From contig JAODUP010000051.1 in the NCBI GenBank assembly GCA_025642065.1, positions 696,001 through 760,000 on the forward strand: a DNA stretch of 64,000 nucleotides. The letters are read 5' to 3'. This DNA is from Paralvinella palmiformis (taxonomy: Eukaryota > Annelida > Polychaeta > Terebellida > Alvinellidae). The notes below the pieces were generated by a model. The model was not told where the DNA came from, ran no database searches, and was given only the letters and a program-made list of their open reading frames with translations. Positions 1 through 10,899 of this stretch are shown in pieces; position 1 is the first letter of the stretch; the number at the start of each line of letters is the position of its first letter. The position numbers and the translations under genes are program-made.

Positions 1-2
1 GG

Positions 3-38
3 AGCAGCCGCGATGACAGTGCTGATGAAGATATCTGA
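3..38 (+). CDS. possible C-terminal end of an upstream gene (partial)
   Basis: One frame of the first 38 bases reads a short acidic tail, SSRDDSADEDI, followed by TGA. The stretch is richer in G and C than the sequence after it, and an AATAAA lies about 400 bases downstream (near 431). Serine/aspartate-rich ends of this sort are common in real proteins, but 11 codons at a window edge prove little. No family can be named. Confidence 0.25.
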   Translation, partial: SSRDDSADEDI

Positions 39-551
39 CTGAGACTTACACTCATTTCTCTCTACTGTTTTAACCAATCAGTTTTAATGTTCTATATGGT
101 CACGCTTTTGTCTCGACTGTTTTGTTAGTAAAACTTATTTCTAAATTATATGGAAAAGGTCAATTTATGCCAAATACATGTGTAAGAAAGAATGCTCAAT
201 AATAATCAATAATTCATCAAGACAACATTTATAATTTTTGTGAAATTATTTATGCAGTACTAACATACACACACACACACACACACTTGTAAATAGTTCA
301 TTGAAGCTTAATGGTTTCAATAAGTAGATAGTGAACTGGAAAAAGATGTTATTAAAACGCGAACATAAATATCACACGCTAATAATGTCTGATAACATAG
401 AAGTATTCTGCGCTGAATACATTACGCCGAAATAAAGTCACATGGTAACTGAACAGATAACCAAAAATTGCACGCACACACATAATAATGAAAGTCACTT
501 TGATGATCAAGATTTACATTCACCTATCTAAGCGCAGCAAAAGTAATCCTT
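39..551. other. intergenic, no gene seen
   Basis: AT-rich non-coding sequence. It contains a short (AC)n run at about 266-286 and nothing else that I can support. Confidence 0.5.
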
Positions 552-836
552 GGGTCTATTCAATTCCGGAATTGATGGGCAATTATAAAATTCCTTATTT
601 AAAAAATGGAATTGGAATTAATAAATTTGGAATTGAAGTTTGCTACAAAAAAATTATATCCACAAATAAATTTACCATTTAATTTTTTAATTTAGAAATA
701 TTTCTTCCATGACAGTCATACTTGGAATATAAACTACTCGGAGTAGGTATTCCAAGTAGGCACTTGGAGTACCTACTTATAGTAAAAAGTAGTATGTAAA
801 TAATGGAATTGATAAATTTGATGTGGAATTGACCCC
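552..836 (+). mobile_element. palindromic MITE, family M1, copy 1
   Basis: About 285 bp beginning GGGTC...CAATTCC and ending GGAATTGACCCC, so the ends are inverted. The same sequence recurs at 30631-30917 (same orientation) and 33319-33572 (reversed), both in RADX introns. The centre holds a hairpin at 742-777: 15-base arms with one mismatch (AGTAGGTATTCCAAG / CTTGGAGTACCTACT) around a 6-base loop. It is rich in GGAATTG words and has no coding capacity. No clear target duplication is seen, so the superfamily is not assigned. Confidence 0.7.
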
Positions 837-839
837 ATG

Positions 840-3800
840 TCTGTATAATACTGCTCCAAACTAGTCTCCGTCAGGGGCCAACTGGGAGTATTATTGGCTA
901 CAAATGAAATGGTATGCGAAATTTAGTGTACAAAGTGTGCCATGAAACATTCAGAAAAGCGGTTGATCCCTTTATGTGGTCAATTTCAAGAAATACAGTA
1001 GCGGCACAAACTTCATTAAAGAGTGTAATAATGCGAGAAATGCGCAGTCCAAAATTTAGCTGGCTATTAAAAATCTGGAGAATCTCAATAGTGATCATCA
1101 TTGTTATGGTATCACCTTTTATTAATCAAACCGAGAAGAGTCAAATACTCTCCTAATCAATTTTCAGAGAGCACAATTTCAGTCTCCACCTGCTACCAAC
1201 AAAGATGACTGACTGGCATATAACTACAAATTGACACTTACTTGTCAGTACTGAAAGACATCATCATACACTGCAACTATGATCCGGACATAGGAATCTT
1301 CCTAGAGGACAAAATCTGTCATATTCAGTCAACACCGAGGTAAGGCAGAAGAGTCAGCACGACTGTTGCTGTAAAATAATATGATAAAGAAAGCAGCTGT
1401 CAAGTAATGAAACAACATAACATCTAATATTCTTATTACAAAAATGTCAGGTACTATATATGTTACTGTTAGTATATAAGACATGGAAACAGTCATAGAA
1501 TCCCTCAGACTACAGAAGCACCAATATCTTACAGAATTTATAATTAAAAACAGACTGGTCATGGGCAATATTTTGGTGAAATTTATACCAATAGATGTTT
1601 GCACAGTAACATATGTCCTGTTTAGGCACGATTATACTATAAGTCATAAGTTGTATGTAACCACAAATCATATGTGAACTGATGCATCATATTACCATGT
1701 ATTTTGGTCAGATAAACAGCAAAGAACTGTCAAACATTGGAAGGCAAGAGTAGACAGTTAATTATCTAAGCCATTCAAAGGATAACCCCTAAAATATATT
1801 ATAATGGCTTATAAATGAAATGATAGGATATAAAACTAGGTGTGCTTTTATTACCACAAGTATAAATATGCCACCCAGGGGCATAACTTTGTTAATAGTT
1901 ACCATTTGGAAAGAGGGAATGAAGAAATAATGTTATTATTTGGTACACTATTGTGATGTTTCTTGATAATTTATAAGAAAACTATAATTATATGATAAAT
2001 ACAATTAGATGACACATAATGTCATCTTATAACCAAGCATATATAGTAGACCTGAGTAAAAAATGAAAGAGGATAGAGTAATTTTCATAGTTTCCATACA
2101 TGTAAAAATGGTAACATGTAAACTAAATGAGTTTTATTTATTTTTTGGATTCCTGACTTCGATGTTAAACTGTTCACATTTAAAGTCAAAGAATAACCAC
2201 ACAATATTATGCTTAATAAGGATTCTCTTTCATCTAACGATAATGAACCAAACATATGCTAAAATTATTTCTCTATCAGTTCAATTTTAAAGCTGAAGTT
2301 TACACGAGATGTTTTATCATATTTTCAAACCAACTACTGGGTAACCAATAGGTTTTTGTTAATTAAAACAGGTACAAATCTCTGTTTATGCACTGGTCAT
2401 TGCAGCATTCTATTTATGATGCAGCATTTATAATTGGTGCAGATCATATAGCTGATACAGAAAACCATAACATTTACTACCCGAGTATTAATAAAACATA
2501 ACTAGTTTGTCAGGTTAACCAACAGTTGATACTAGTGAGAATATTTGTGTGCAATAAGTAATTTGTTCTGAAAAAGTGGACATCTATGGTGTTATTGGAA
2601 AAATACACTTTTGTCATTCCTACAAAACGATATAAATTAGTGATCCACTCTGGTCACCAGATTGAGTAAAATTAAGTATGAAACAATGCTTTCAGTACAA
2701 TCTATTTATGATCCAGAACATTCTAGTACACCATCACCACTATTAGGGCTATCACATTATTAAAACATCAACAATACTTAACTTATCAGTACATATTAAG
2801 AAGTCAGTGCATCATACTTGTAAGATTTACTGAAATCATGTTTTGATATGAAAGCAAGGTATATCTTAGTAATGATCCACCTATGCTTACAAATAATGAT
2901 GTCTGCTAGTTGGGAATGACTTGGAAGATACACTATTTAGTTCATGTTGAAAAACTCACTACCTATAAAAAGTTTAATTAAAAACATTACAAATCCACCA
3001 CTGAACATTACACTTGCATTCTGTACATGCATACACCCATTAGATAAACTTTAAAACCTGAAGGTATATAAATATCAATAATGCTTTCCTATGTAAGATA
3101 CTACATATTCTACATTAAATATCCATAGCTAATATATATTTCTTTTATGAGGAGAAAAAAAAACCAATCAATATTTTATGGTCAATCCTCATAGTTGACA
3201 TACTTAATCAAGAACCATATGTGGTGCACAGAATGTACTTCTTTCCTAATGACCAAAATTGGTTTACTGAGTGAGCAAGCTTAAAACATTCAAATGATTG
3301 TTAAAGTTTTTCTGTCCATGTTGATGAATACATTTTTCCAGTCACTAACTAGCTAACCATAATAGTGTGCTTGTGATTGATTGGGAAGTCAACATTTAGC
3401 TATGGAATTTGATTGATTTTCTTTTATTTCATGATTATGATCATGAAACAGGGATAGCACATGAAAATGTGAGTACTTATTTCCACTCTCAGGGGAGCAG
3501 TATGGAAAGTTGGAGAAAGAGTGGTCACTGCCAGAGTGTATTACATCACTAGGGGGTCTTTAACGTCCCCTTTAAAAAATGGATTAATTCAGTGAAGACG
3601 ACCATGCCATTTAATGTGTTCAGACACTCATGATGTTGTAAGGCAAGAAATTAATCCCTGGAAATCTTTTGACCTCTTAGTGGGATCAAATCTGTGATCA
3701 TTGGCAGTCAGAGCAAATCCACCCTTCAGCACAAAGTGCATTTATTTGCCTGTCAGTTATTTATTCCTGTTTCATTTCATTAAAGGTAAGCAATCATGTA

Positions 3801-4848
3801 ATATAATCTACCACAAACAGTAGAACATATGAGATGACTATACAATAAATATATTCAATGGGCTATAACCAAAAAACTCTGGTAATTCATATTCAATACT
3901 GCCAACCAAAATTGGATCAGATGATAAGCTAGATCTAGAACCAATTCACTAAGTCTAACTCTAAGGTGACAAAAGGCAAATTCTGGTCTAAATTTAGTAA
4001 ATACTGTAACAGTGACTGGTCTGTAACTCGGTTGTAGTCTAGGTCTAGAATACTAGATCTACTACTAGACTCCTAGACATATTATATTTAAATGCATTTA
4101 TCTCTCGTATTAAACAGATCCTATATGCACACGATATACTAATTATCTCTGTCTAATATATTATATATCTTAAATATCTGCTTTAAGGTTAAACAAAATT
4201 TAAATAAAAGAACAATAAACGATAATGAATAATGACTCCAGACGATTATGTCTAATCAAAGGCCAAACCATAATATATTTATTCAACTACCGCATATATG
4301 AACTTGGATTATACAAAAAATACTTTATTAAAACATTTACAGCTCTATGATAAATTCGATGATCATATTATACAGCACAACACGTACTTCAAATATTATT
4401 CCCGAACTCGCTCGAATATATTCCTGCCATAACCGCTTTACACACCGGATATCCGCTTAACCTCAATAAACTAGTCCGTAAAAGGAAAACATGGAATAAA
4501 TATTATTTATAATCTTAGACACATATTATTATGGTAAACTTGTCATTAGCATGACTGTAATAATGCTACTTCTGCAACTAATATTAATAACACAATATGT
4601 AAGATAGAATTGTATATTTTAGCATTTCGTGTATGAATACATGTCAGTTAAATAGATCAAATGTACATTTACATGGTCACATGATCAGTCTGTTTACAAA
4701 CGTAGTTTCGAAGGATAATTTGTTTCATTGACAATGACTATAAATGTTTCTTTTTGTAAATGGATGACCACATACAACAATTGAAGAAAACATTACACAA
4801 TATTCTGTTAATAAATATACTCTTATATGAAGTTTTATAATTTGCTTG
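840..4848. other. intergenic, no gene seen
   Basis: About 4 kb of AT-rich sequence with no convincing coding region on either strand. The part at about 3430-3740 differs in composition and has a 'ggggtctttaacgtccc' phrase and a degenerate B-box-like stretch (reverse strand), so it may be an old SINE or LINE tail. The evidence is too weak to call it separately. Confidence 0.45.
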
Positions 4849-4856
4849 CTGGATAT

Positions 4857-5178
4857 GGGAACTGGACTATTCGCCCTCATTTATATTCGTTCCTAAGTTA
4901 GCTTCGCCCAGTTTTATGTTCGCCCTACGGATCCGTTGCCTTCAATTTACTTAATTACTCTTAATTTAATACAAAATAGTTAAAATTCAATTTATTACCC
5001 AATAAAAATATGCCGGTGTACAGCAGCAGTTTAAATCAGTGTGCATGGTTTGTAGATCTTGCTGATCTCACGAAGTAGCTCCTTTCACAACATAATCATC
5101 CCACAATGCAGATGTTTTTCTGTTAGTTTTTATATTTTACGCATTACATCCTCTTAAATTTATCGTCGAGAATCAACT

Positions 5179-5226
<48 letters not shown>

Positions 5227-5342
5227 TATATATAATTAATAATGGCGAATAGTCCCCTTTATTAAGGGTGAATAACAATAAAGGGCGAATAGTCTTTTTA
5301 TATTGAGGGCGAATGCAACCGAAGGCGAATAGTCCATAACCC
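4857..5342. mobile_element. hAT-type MITE with 8-bp target duplication
   Basis: A 486-bp element bounded by CTGGATAT at 4849-4856 and again at 5343-5350, a perfect 8-bp target site duplication. Its 19-base terminal inverted repeats are GGGAACTGGACTATTCGCC (4857) and, on the other strand, GGGTTATGGACTATTCGCC (5342), 16 of 19 identical. The word GGCGAATAGTC or close variants recurs several times inside the right half (about 5244, 5283, 5322) and inverted at the left end, as expected for subterminal transposase-binding repeats. The interior has an (AT)n run at 5182-5222 and no coding sequence. An 8-bp duplication fits the hAT superfamily, so it is probably a non-autonomous hAT derivative. Confidence 0.8.
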
Positions 5343-5429
5343 CTGGATATAACAAGTCGTTTAGTCGCCGCAAAAACTAGGAAACACTGACCAAAAGCAA
5401 TACAAAGATTCAAGAATACAACACATGAT

Positions 5430-5900
5430 TTGATCAATACATACGTTTCTCCCCGTCACCTGTTTGATTTAGACCGAGCAACAACAGGTTCCAAGAACTT
5501 TCTTCTTGCAGGAGACCTCAATGCCAATTCTTACGTCTGGGGATCGTCTAACACCATACCAGGCCTACACCTACTAGACCAAATAAACAGATCCGAGAGC
5601 ATCGTGATAAACGATCCAAAAGTTCCAACGACAGTTTACGGCTCTACACTGGATCTAGTCATTGTGTCCACACAGTTTTTCATAGCTACAAGCTGGCACC
5701 AAAATGAGAGACTCATTTCAGACCACATAGCTAACAACATCTATATAACCACCGGGGATCCATATACCACCAAGATGGATCACAGATAAAGCCGATTGGG
5801 ATTTCTTTGCCAAGAAGTTAAGAAACTGTCCAGATCCAGACCCGTCTACCAATCCACCCATTGATCATCGCCTGCAATCACTACTTCAAGACCTAAACAC
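5430..5900 (+). pseudogene. LINE endonuclease domain, C-terminal half
   Basis: An open frame of about 119 codons reads through the APE-type endonuclease signature: LAGDLNANSYVWGSS (the GD-N-H/N substrate loop region), then GLHLLDQINRSESIVIND, a STLDLVIV strand, and LISDH near the end, where the S-D-H catalytic triad lies. The frame breaks after the SDH motif, and coding resemblance continues in another frame. The N-terminal half of the endonuclease, with its Asn and Glu catalytic residues, is missing upstream, so the element is 5'-truncated. Confidence 0.85.
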
Positions 5901-6269
5901 AGCAGCGATGGAAGCAATCCGCATCTCAAGAAACAAGACCACCCAGTCTACTCGTTCTTTCCTCCCACCAGAAACAAAAATGGGCAAAACAAGTAAGCCA
6001 GCTCACCAAAATTTTCAAGGCCAGCCCAATCGAACGAAACAGAGAAAAACTTCGTCTCTGCCAAGAAGCAACCAAAAGGCAACTCTTCTACCTCAAGAAA
6101 CAACAATGGGATATGTGGTGCAACAAAGTAGCTGAAATCAGCTCGCCGACCATTTCACAACTAGAGCAGACCAGACTGCTCTCCCCAAGAACATCATCAC
6201 AGCCCCCAAAGAACAACTACCAACTAGACAATAGAATTTAACACCAGGAAAACAGAAGAAAAAAACCCA

Positions 6270-6700
6270 GACACAAACAGGCTGTTTACCTTCCACGAAC
6301 TCGAGACTGTACTGAAAAGACACAGAAAGACACACCCTGGAGAGGACGGCTTTACCTACACTTTCTACGCCAAAGCCTCACGTTCCTTTAAGAAGAGAAT
6401 CCTGAACTTATTCAACCAATGAAGGGAAACTACCAGAACAATGGAAGACGGCAATAGTCATCCCGATCGCTAAACCAGGAGGAAAAGGCCATCGCCCCAA
6501 CTCCCTATTGTCCACCATCTCAAAAATTATGGAGAAAATTATCCTAGAAAATTATCCTAGCAAGAATCCATTTAGCAACAAAGATCACAGCCAGGAAATG
6601 CGCCAAAAGAAACAAACCAGTGTTTGTCGACTTCATGGATCTGGACAAGGCATTCGAGCGCGTTGATAATCTTTCGATGCTGGACTCCCTTATCTCCATG
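6270..6700 (+). pseudogene. LINE reverse transcriptase, N-terminal part
   Basis: Broken frames encode the fingers of a LINE RT: FTFHELETVLKRHRKTHPGEDGF, then LPEQWKTAIVIPIAKPGGKG and LLSTISKIMEKIIL, then VDFMDLDKAFERVD, where the first catalytic Asp of RT motif A sits (LDKAFE). The frame shifts at least twice. The coding stretch stops abruptly at LISM (6700), where the inserted LTR-like element begins. Confidence 0.85.
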
Positions 6701-7446
6701 TGAAAAGTACCGAGATCCGGGACGCGGCCGGCTGGGCCGTTCGTCCCAGATCTCGGCCTTAGCTAAGTTCTCTCTTTCAAAAATACGAACTCAAATCTAC
6801 TTTATTCCTCTACTCAAAACTGTACACAAACTATACACTCCTCGAAACTATACACTCCAGAACCACCACTCCTCTTCTCCAGATATTTATAGGGAATTGT
6901 CGTCCCCTCAGCACCATCAGCGTTGTTGTCCGGTAGAGCCCGCATAGTCACCTGGTCCAATAAGTGCCGACTTGGTTGAGTCGAGAACAATTCCCCACTA
7001 AAACTCCCCCCACACATCTAAACTGGTATATAAAGGGAAATTCTCCCCCCCACCCCCAGTACAATTAGTGTGTTGTCCAGTGGAGACTCGCATGTCGCTT
7101 GATCAAATTTCCGCTGACTTGGCTGTACCATTACAAACATTCACTAACAAAGCTTTCACACATTCACCCCACACCACGAAAACATGAATAGAGTATAAAC
7201 CCAACCAAACCCCGCGGCTACGACATCTACACCCGTGCGATCCCAACAACCGGCCGGTCACAAATCCCCAAGCGGCACCGAACGGGTGATCACCAACTTC
7301 TTTCGCACATCAATAAAACGGAGATCTATGGTTTCACACCCATTTGACCTCATAATTGGTCGGCCACAAACCGTTAAGCGTCACGTACGGGCGATCACTA
7401 TTTTTTCATAACATAAATTAATTCGACAACCGGCCATGACTTTACA
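6701..7446 (+). mobile_element. probable solo LTR inserted in the LINE RT
   Basis: Removing this segment restores the LINE RT reading frame (LISM to GISWRIITWIEDV). It begins TG and ends CA, with CATG before it (6697-6700) and CCTG after it (7447-7450), a 4-base target duplication with one mismatch. It has promoter-like parts in the right order: TATATAAAG at 7027-7035 and AATAAA at 7312-7317. Near its left end is a GC-rich hairpin (CCGAGATCCGGGACG against CGTCCCAGATCTCGG, about 6710-6755). It has no coding sequence. These features fit a solo LTR of an LTR retrotransposon. The internal region and second LTR are absent, so family assignment is open. Confidence 0.65.
6885..7126 (+). repeat. diverged tandem duplication inside the LTR
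   Basis: Two related blocks, about 6885-6980 and 7026-7126, share a TATA-like start followed by GGGAA, a C-rich run, a TTGTCC(g/a)GT(a/g)GAG word, and an ACTTGG(t/c)TG end. A second pair, about 7249-7307 and 7362-7411, shares GG(c/t)CGG(t/c)CACAAA, AAGCG(g/t)CAC and CGGG(t/c)GATCAC. Duplicated blocks around the TATA box are typical of LTR U3 regions, where they may act as repeated promoter elements. Confidence 0.6.
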
Positions 7447-7450
7447 CCTG

Positions 7451-8150
7451 GGCATATCTTGGAGGATCATCACATGGATAGAGGACGTTTTACTTTTTAA
7501 CAAAGATAACGGAAAAGATTCAAGGAACCATCTCCAACCCCATGATTTCACTACTGGATGTCCTCAGGGTTGAACAATATCTCCCACCATCTTCAACTTT
7601 CTCGTCGCTCAACTCCTGACAGTCACGCTACCACCATCAGTAGATATCCTGGCTTATGCCGACGACCTCATTCTGATTTCACACGGAAGTAGCCCAGCAG
7701 CTTAACTCTAGAAAGCCCTAAACGCAGTAGACAAAGCAGTCAACAGCTTAGGCTTATACTTCTCTCCAGCTAAAACCAAGACCATTGCTCTCAACACAAC
7801 TAGACAACCTAAATTTAAACTCGGCTTACAACACCTAGAAATGGTCAAGGACTATAAATATCTCGGGATCACCATAGATAGAAGGCTCAGCTTCATTCGT
7901 CACGTATCAGATACAAAGCGTTAAGTAGACTCCTGATTCAACATGATCAAGGCCATCACAAATCTGAAGATTGATGTCAACACCAAGATGCTCATAAACC
8001 TGTATAAGTCCTTGATACAGTCTGTTCTACTATACCCACTACGCTACATCTTGGGGCTTCCCAATGAAACAAGCTCCATCTTGATATACAGAGAATTATA
8101 AATACTGCCCATCCGACTATTAATAAAGAAGGAAACAGCCACATATCTCG
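7451..8150 (+). pseudogene. LINE reverse transcriptase, catalytic and C-terminal part
   Basis: The RT resumes with WIEDV, then TTGCPQG*TISPTIFNFLVAQLL (the PQG motif, with a stop just after it) and the catalytic core AYADDLILIS at about 7650-7680, the YADD box that carries two metal-binding Asp residues. Downstream is an LGLYFSPAKTKTIAL block, then YLGITIDRRLSF and a thumb/connection stretch. Several in-frame stops and frameshifts make it inactive. Confidence 0.88.
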
Positions 8151-8429
8151 TGAGAGCTGCTACCAAACCCATTCAGACCGACATTATACACAGAATCCAA
8201 GAAGAAACACAAGAAGATCATAGGGTCTTTAACAACCGTCATGGTCAATCAAAGCAGCTTAGCTTCAGAAAGAAATCGGGATACCCTCAATCACACCCCA
8301 AGGTCCAACGAACCTGCTCCATGGTTAGAACGACCCATTCAATTAATCATACAGAACACCATCCAGAAGAAAGTTGATCCAGAAGGCGCAGCAATAGACG
8401 CAACTAACAGCATTGCCTACTTGAATGAA

Positions 8430-8880
8430 AGCCGAACACCAACCGTCAACATCTACACCGACGCCAGTTCCTAAGATAAGAGAACCATAGTCTGAGCCTA
8501 CTTTATCAAAGAAAAAGACAAAGAAATAAGAGGCAGAATCCCAAACCACACCCCAATGACCTTAGCTGAGCTGTATACGCAGTCAAAGCAGCACTAATAT
8601 GAATATCGAGACACACGATCCAAGGAAGAGTCATCATCCACTCTGACTCTCTGGGAGCACTAACCATCATCACCACAGCCAACGTCCACACCTATCCCGA
8701 AATCATCACAGAAATCTACACTACAGCATCAACCCTCAGGCAGTGTGGAATCCAAATAATACTCCACTGGGTTCCAAGCCACATTAACTTTGAGGGCAAC
8801 GACCGAGCCGCTAAACTAGCAAACGAAGCCACTAGTCTAGACGTCACCGAATATGCCGAACATACCCCAAACACATTCAA
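8430..8880 (+). pseudogene. LINE RNase H domain
   Basis: Broken frames show the RNase H landmarks in order: NIYTDASS (first catalytic Asp), a LAEL strand with the catalytic Glu, IHSDSLGALT (third acidic residue), and HWVPSHINFEGNDRAAKLA near the end, with the conserved His and Asp. One or more stops (for example directly after TDASS) and frame slips interrupt it. Presence of RNase H places the element outside the CR1/L2 group found elsewhere in this window. Confidence 0.85.
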
Positions 8881-8999
8881 CTATCTTGTTGACAGATTTA
8901 TCTCTAATCGACTTGAATCGATCTACACAGACTACACGTCAGCATCCAAGAATTGGTACCAGAAGACCACTGTAGTAGGACATAATATCCTCAACAACA

Positions 9000-9310
9000 G
9001 ATTGGCCGACATCCAACTCAGAAGACTACGTTTCTGGACTTACATAAGGACCTTCACCGTCCCGTCACCCCTAACACTATGCCGGTAATGTCAACAAGTG
9101 TACGACCAGGTACATTATCTTCTCAACTGCCCAGCCTACATGAAGCGCCGAAGAATACTAAAATGTCATATGGGCCCGGAAGACCACAAACTTCCAGACC
9201 ATCACCTAGCAGCATTGATCATAAGAAAATCAACATTCCTACCAGACATCATAACCCCACTTCTCCAGAAAGACCCTTACACACACCAACAACAACAATG
9301 AGCCATGTCA
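9000..9310 (+). pseudogene. LINE C-terminal Cys/His tail and 3' end
   Basis: After RNase H comes the usual C-terminal tail: LRRLRFWTYIRTF, then TLCR-CQQVYDQVHYLLNCPAY, a C-x2-C-x8-H-x4-C pattern typical of the zinc-binding end of R1/I-type ORF2, then further charged sequence. It ends in CAACAACAACAATG at about 9285-9300, perhaps the element's short-repeat 3' tail. Confidence 0.7.
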
Positions 9311-9315
9311 GACTC

Positions 9316-9531
9316 CCTCTATGGACTAGTGGGTAAGAGCGTGGGACTTCCGTACCCATGTTTCATACTGTGCGGGAAGCCGGAGGTTCGAATCCCGGCT
9401 GTGACATTATAATAGGAGGAGGTTTTCATCCAACCAGGCAACTGGCAAGGTTTTCTCCTCCGAACATGACATTTATAATAAACTGAGGTGCCGCCAAGTT
9501 AAACAACTGCCATCATCATAATAACAGAAAT
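9316..9531 (+). mobile_element. tRNA-derived SINE, family B, copy 1
   Basis: The head has a Pol III A box (TGGACTAGTGGG at about 9322) and B box (GGTTCGAATCC at about 9388), as in a tRNA, but it is too diverged and has too large an insert between the boxes to fold as a functional tRNA. The body has 'catccaaccaggcaactggcaaggttttctcc' phrasing that recurs at 59780-59960 and, reversed, at 47629-47750 and 54444-54670. It ends in a CATCATCATAATAA tail. It lies directly against the end of the LINE. Confidence 0.8.
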
Positions 9532-9654
9532 CAATACCAGGTGCGCAATAGGCGACAGGCAGAGATCTCTACCCCAAACTTCAACAATACAATACAAAGT
9601 CTCTATCCCAAATTTTAACAGGGACAAGGTATTCAGATAATATGTCCAACATAC

Positions 9655-9830
9655 ACGCATGTATTGTGTGTCAGCACCCAGTTAGAGTGTGTTGGGTGTA
9701 AAGATTGGTGTCACCGTACTTGTGGTACGGGCTACACTGCGTACCACTATGCGAAGGCTAGGCGTAAAGGACGGGAACTGTCATATAGATGTGAACCATG
9801 CAAAATAGCTGTGTTCCCAGCTGAACAGTC
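9655..9830 (+). pseudogene. PHD-like zinc-finger fragment, probably from a MULE/FLYWCH transposon
   Basis: A frame reads LECVGCKDWCHRTCGTGYTA ... SYRCEPC, with an upstream C-x2-C (CIVCQ) in another frame. The spacing C-x2-C ... C-x2-C ... H-x2-C ... C-x2-C is that of the treble-clef finger found in front of FLYWCH/MULE transposases of invertebrates. Nothing further in the same frame supports a complete protein. The match is to a domain type only. A MULE transposase remnant lies at 53.5-54.2 kb on the other strand. Confidence 0.55.
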
Positions 9831-9959
9831 AACAGTACTAGTAGTGTACGTCATGTCTGGACATCTCCACCATGTCCGATCTCGCGTCCACCGGGACCGA
9901 TCGTATATCACGGCCATGGAAAGTTCACGATGGCCTTCGTGTCACCGGTGATAAATGAA

Positions 9960-10475
9960 GAGCCGTCATTGCTCGATCTGACCCCTAAGCACGTGACAAT
10001 TAATGAACGATACGTAAGTGACTTGGACAAGAATAAAATCTTCCACGAAACCATTTGACAAATTCTGTTTGGTTTGCTTACACAGTTTCAAACAAGAGGA
10101 CCCATGCAACGGATTGGCACTGCAGTGTCCGAAATACAGCCATCACGTGTAAGGCTAAGGTGAAAAAAACACAAGATGTTTTCCCCCTGGTGCAGTGGAT
10201 AATTAACACATGAATGTTTCGCGTAATGTTACAATATAACCTTTCCAATATATAGGAAGATAGATATTCAGCAAAATATTTTAAATACACGGATATAGAT
10301 ATGAACATTACACAATAATTACAGATATTAAAACAATTAGCATAGATGTATGTTGACGAGGAATCACATATATAAAAGTTGTAGCACAAGGTGCATGTTT
10401 ACATGTGATCATCTCGAAGATCACAAAAATGTGTGATGATACCTGGGTTTAAATGGTGAAAGTAATAACGTTATA
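9960..10475. other. non-coding, no gene seen
   Basis: No supported feature is seen between the zinc-finger remnant and the (ATT)n microsatellite. Confidence 0.45.
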
Positions 10476-10477
<2 letters not shown>

Positions 10478-10551
<74 letters not shown>

Positions 10552-10552
10552 T
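10478..10552. repeat. (ATT)n microsatellite
   Basis: About 25 copies of ATT. Shorter (AAT)n and (AT)n runs follow at about 10758-10780 and 10858-10891. Confidence 0.95.
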
Positions 10553-10780
10553 ACTAGTAATGTTAACGATAATTAATTACCAAAAAATCAATACATCACA
10601 AATGTAATTAATGATGATACTATAACGATTACGATAATAAATATCTTTATCATTATTCATCATTATCGTCTTCAGCATCATCATCATTCCAATATAGTTA
10701 TAACAATATAATATCAACAATATTACAAAATTATCAAAAACTAAATTGATGATGATAATAATAATAATAATAATAATAAT

Positions 10781-10853
10781 GTATATTTAATAATGCGCCC
10801 TTACTAGCAGGAGCCGTTCAAACGCCCGGTACAGTGTTACCACAATTAATATG

Positions 10854-10856
<3 letters not shown>
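10781..10856 (-). mobile_element. L2/CR1-type LINE 3' tail fragment
   Basis: The phrase 'gtatatttaataatgcgcccttactagcaggagcc' matches the 3' end of the reverse-strand LINE at 45274-46085, including the GCGC(T)TTATTAAATATAC end and the adjoining (AAT)n. Only the extreme 3' UTR is present. Confidence 0.7.
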
Positions 10857-10895
<39 letters not shown>

Positions 10896-10899
10896 GAAT

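Larger units (their letters stand above)
5430..9310 (+). mobile_element. non-LTR retrotransposon (APE endonuclease, RT, RNase H), decayed
   Basis: A LINE on the + strand, 5'-truncated near 5430, in the order expected for ORF2 of I/Jockey-group elements that carry RNase H: endonuclease C-terminal half, RT, RNase H, then a Cys/His-rich tail. All parts contain stops or frameshifts. The RT is interrupted at 6701-7450 by an unrelated insertion, and the reading resumes exactly afterwards. A tRNA-SINE begins directly after its 3' end at about 9316. Clade assignment within I/R1/Tad-like elements is not possible by eye. Confidence 0.85.

Noticed and set aside
9316..9410. tRNA gene with A and B boxes
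   Set aside because: The boxes belong to a SINE head that recurs at several sites with the same non-tRNA body, and the head does not form a proper cloverleaf.
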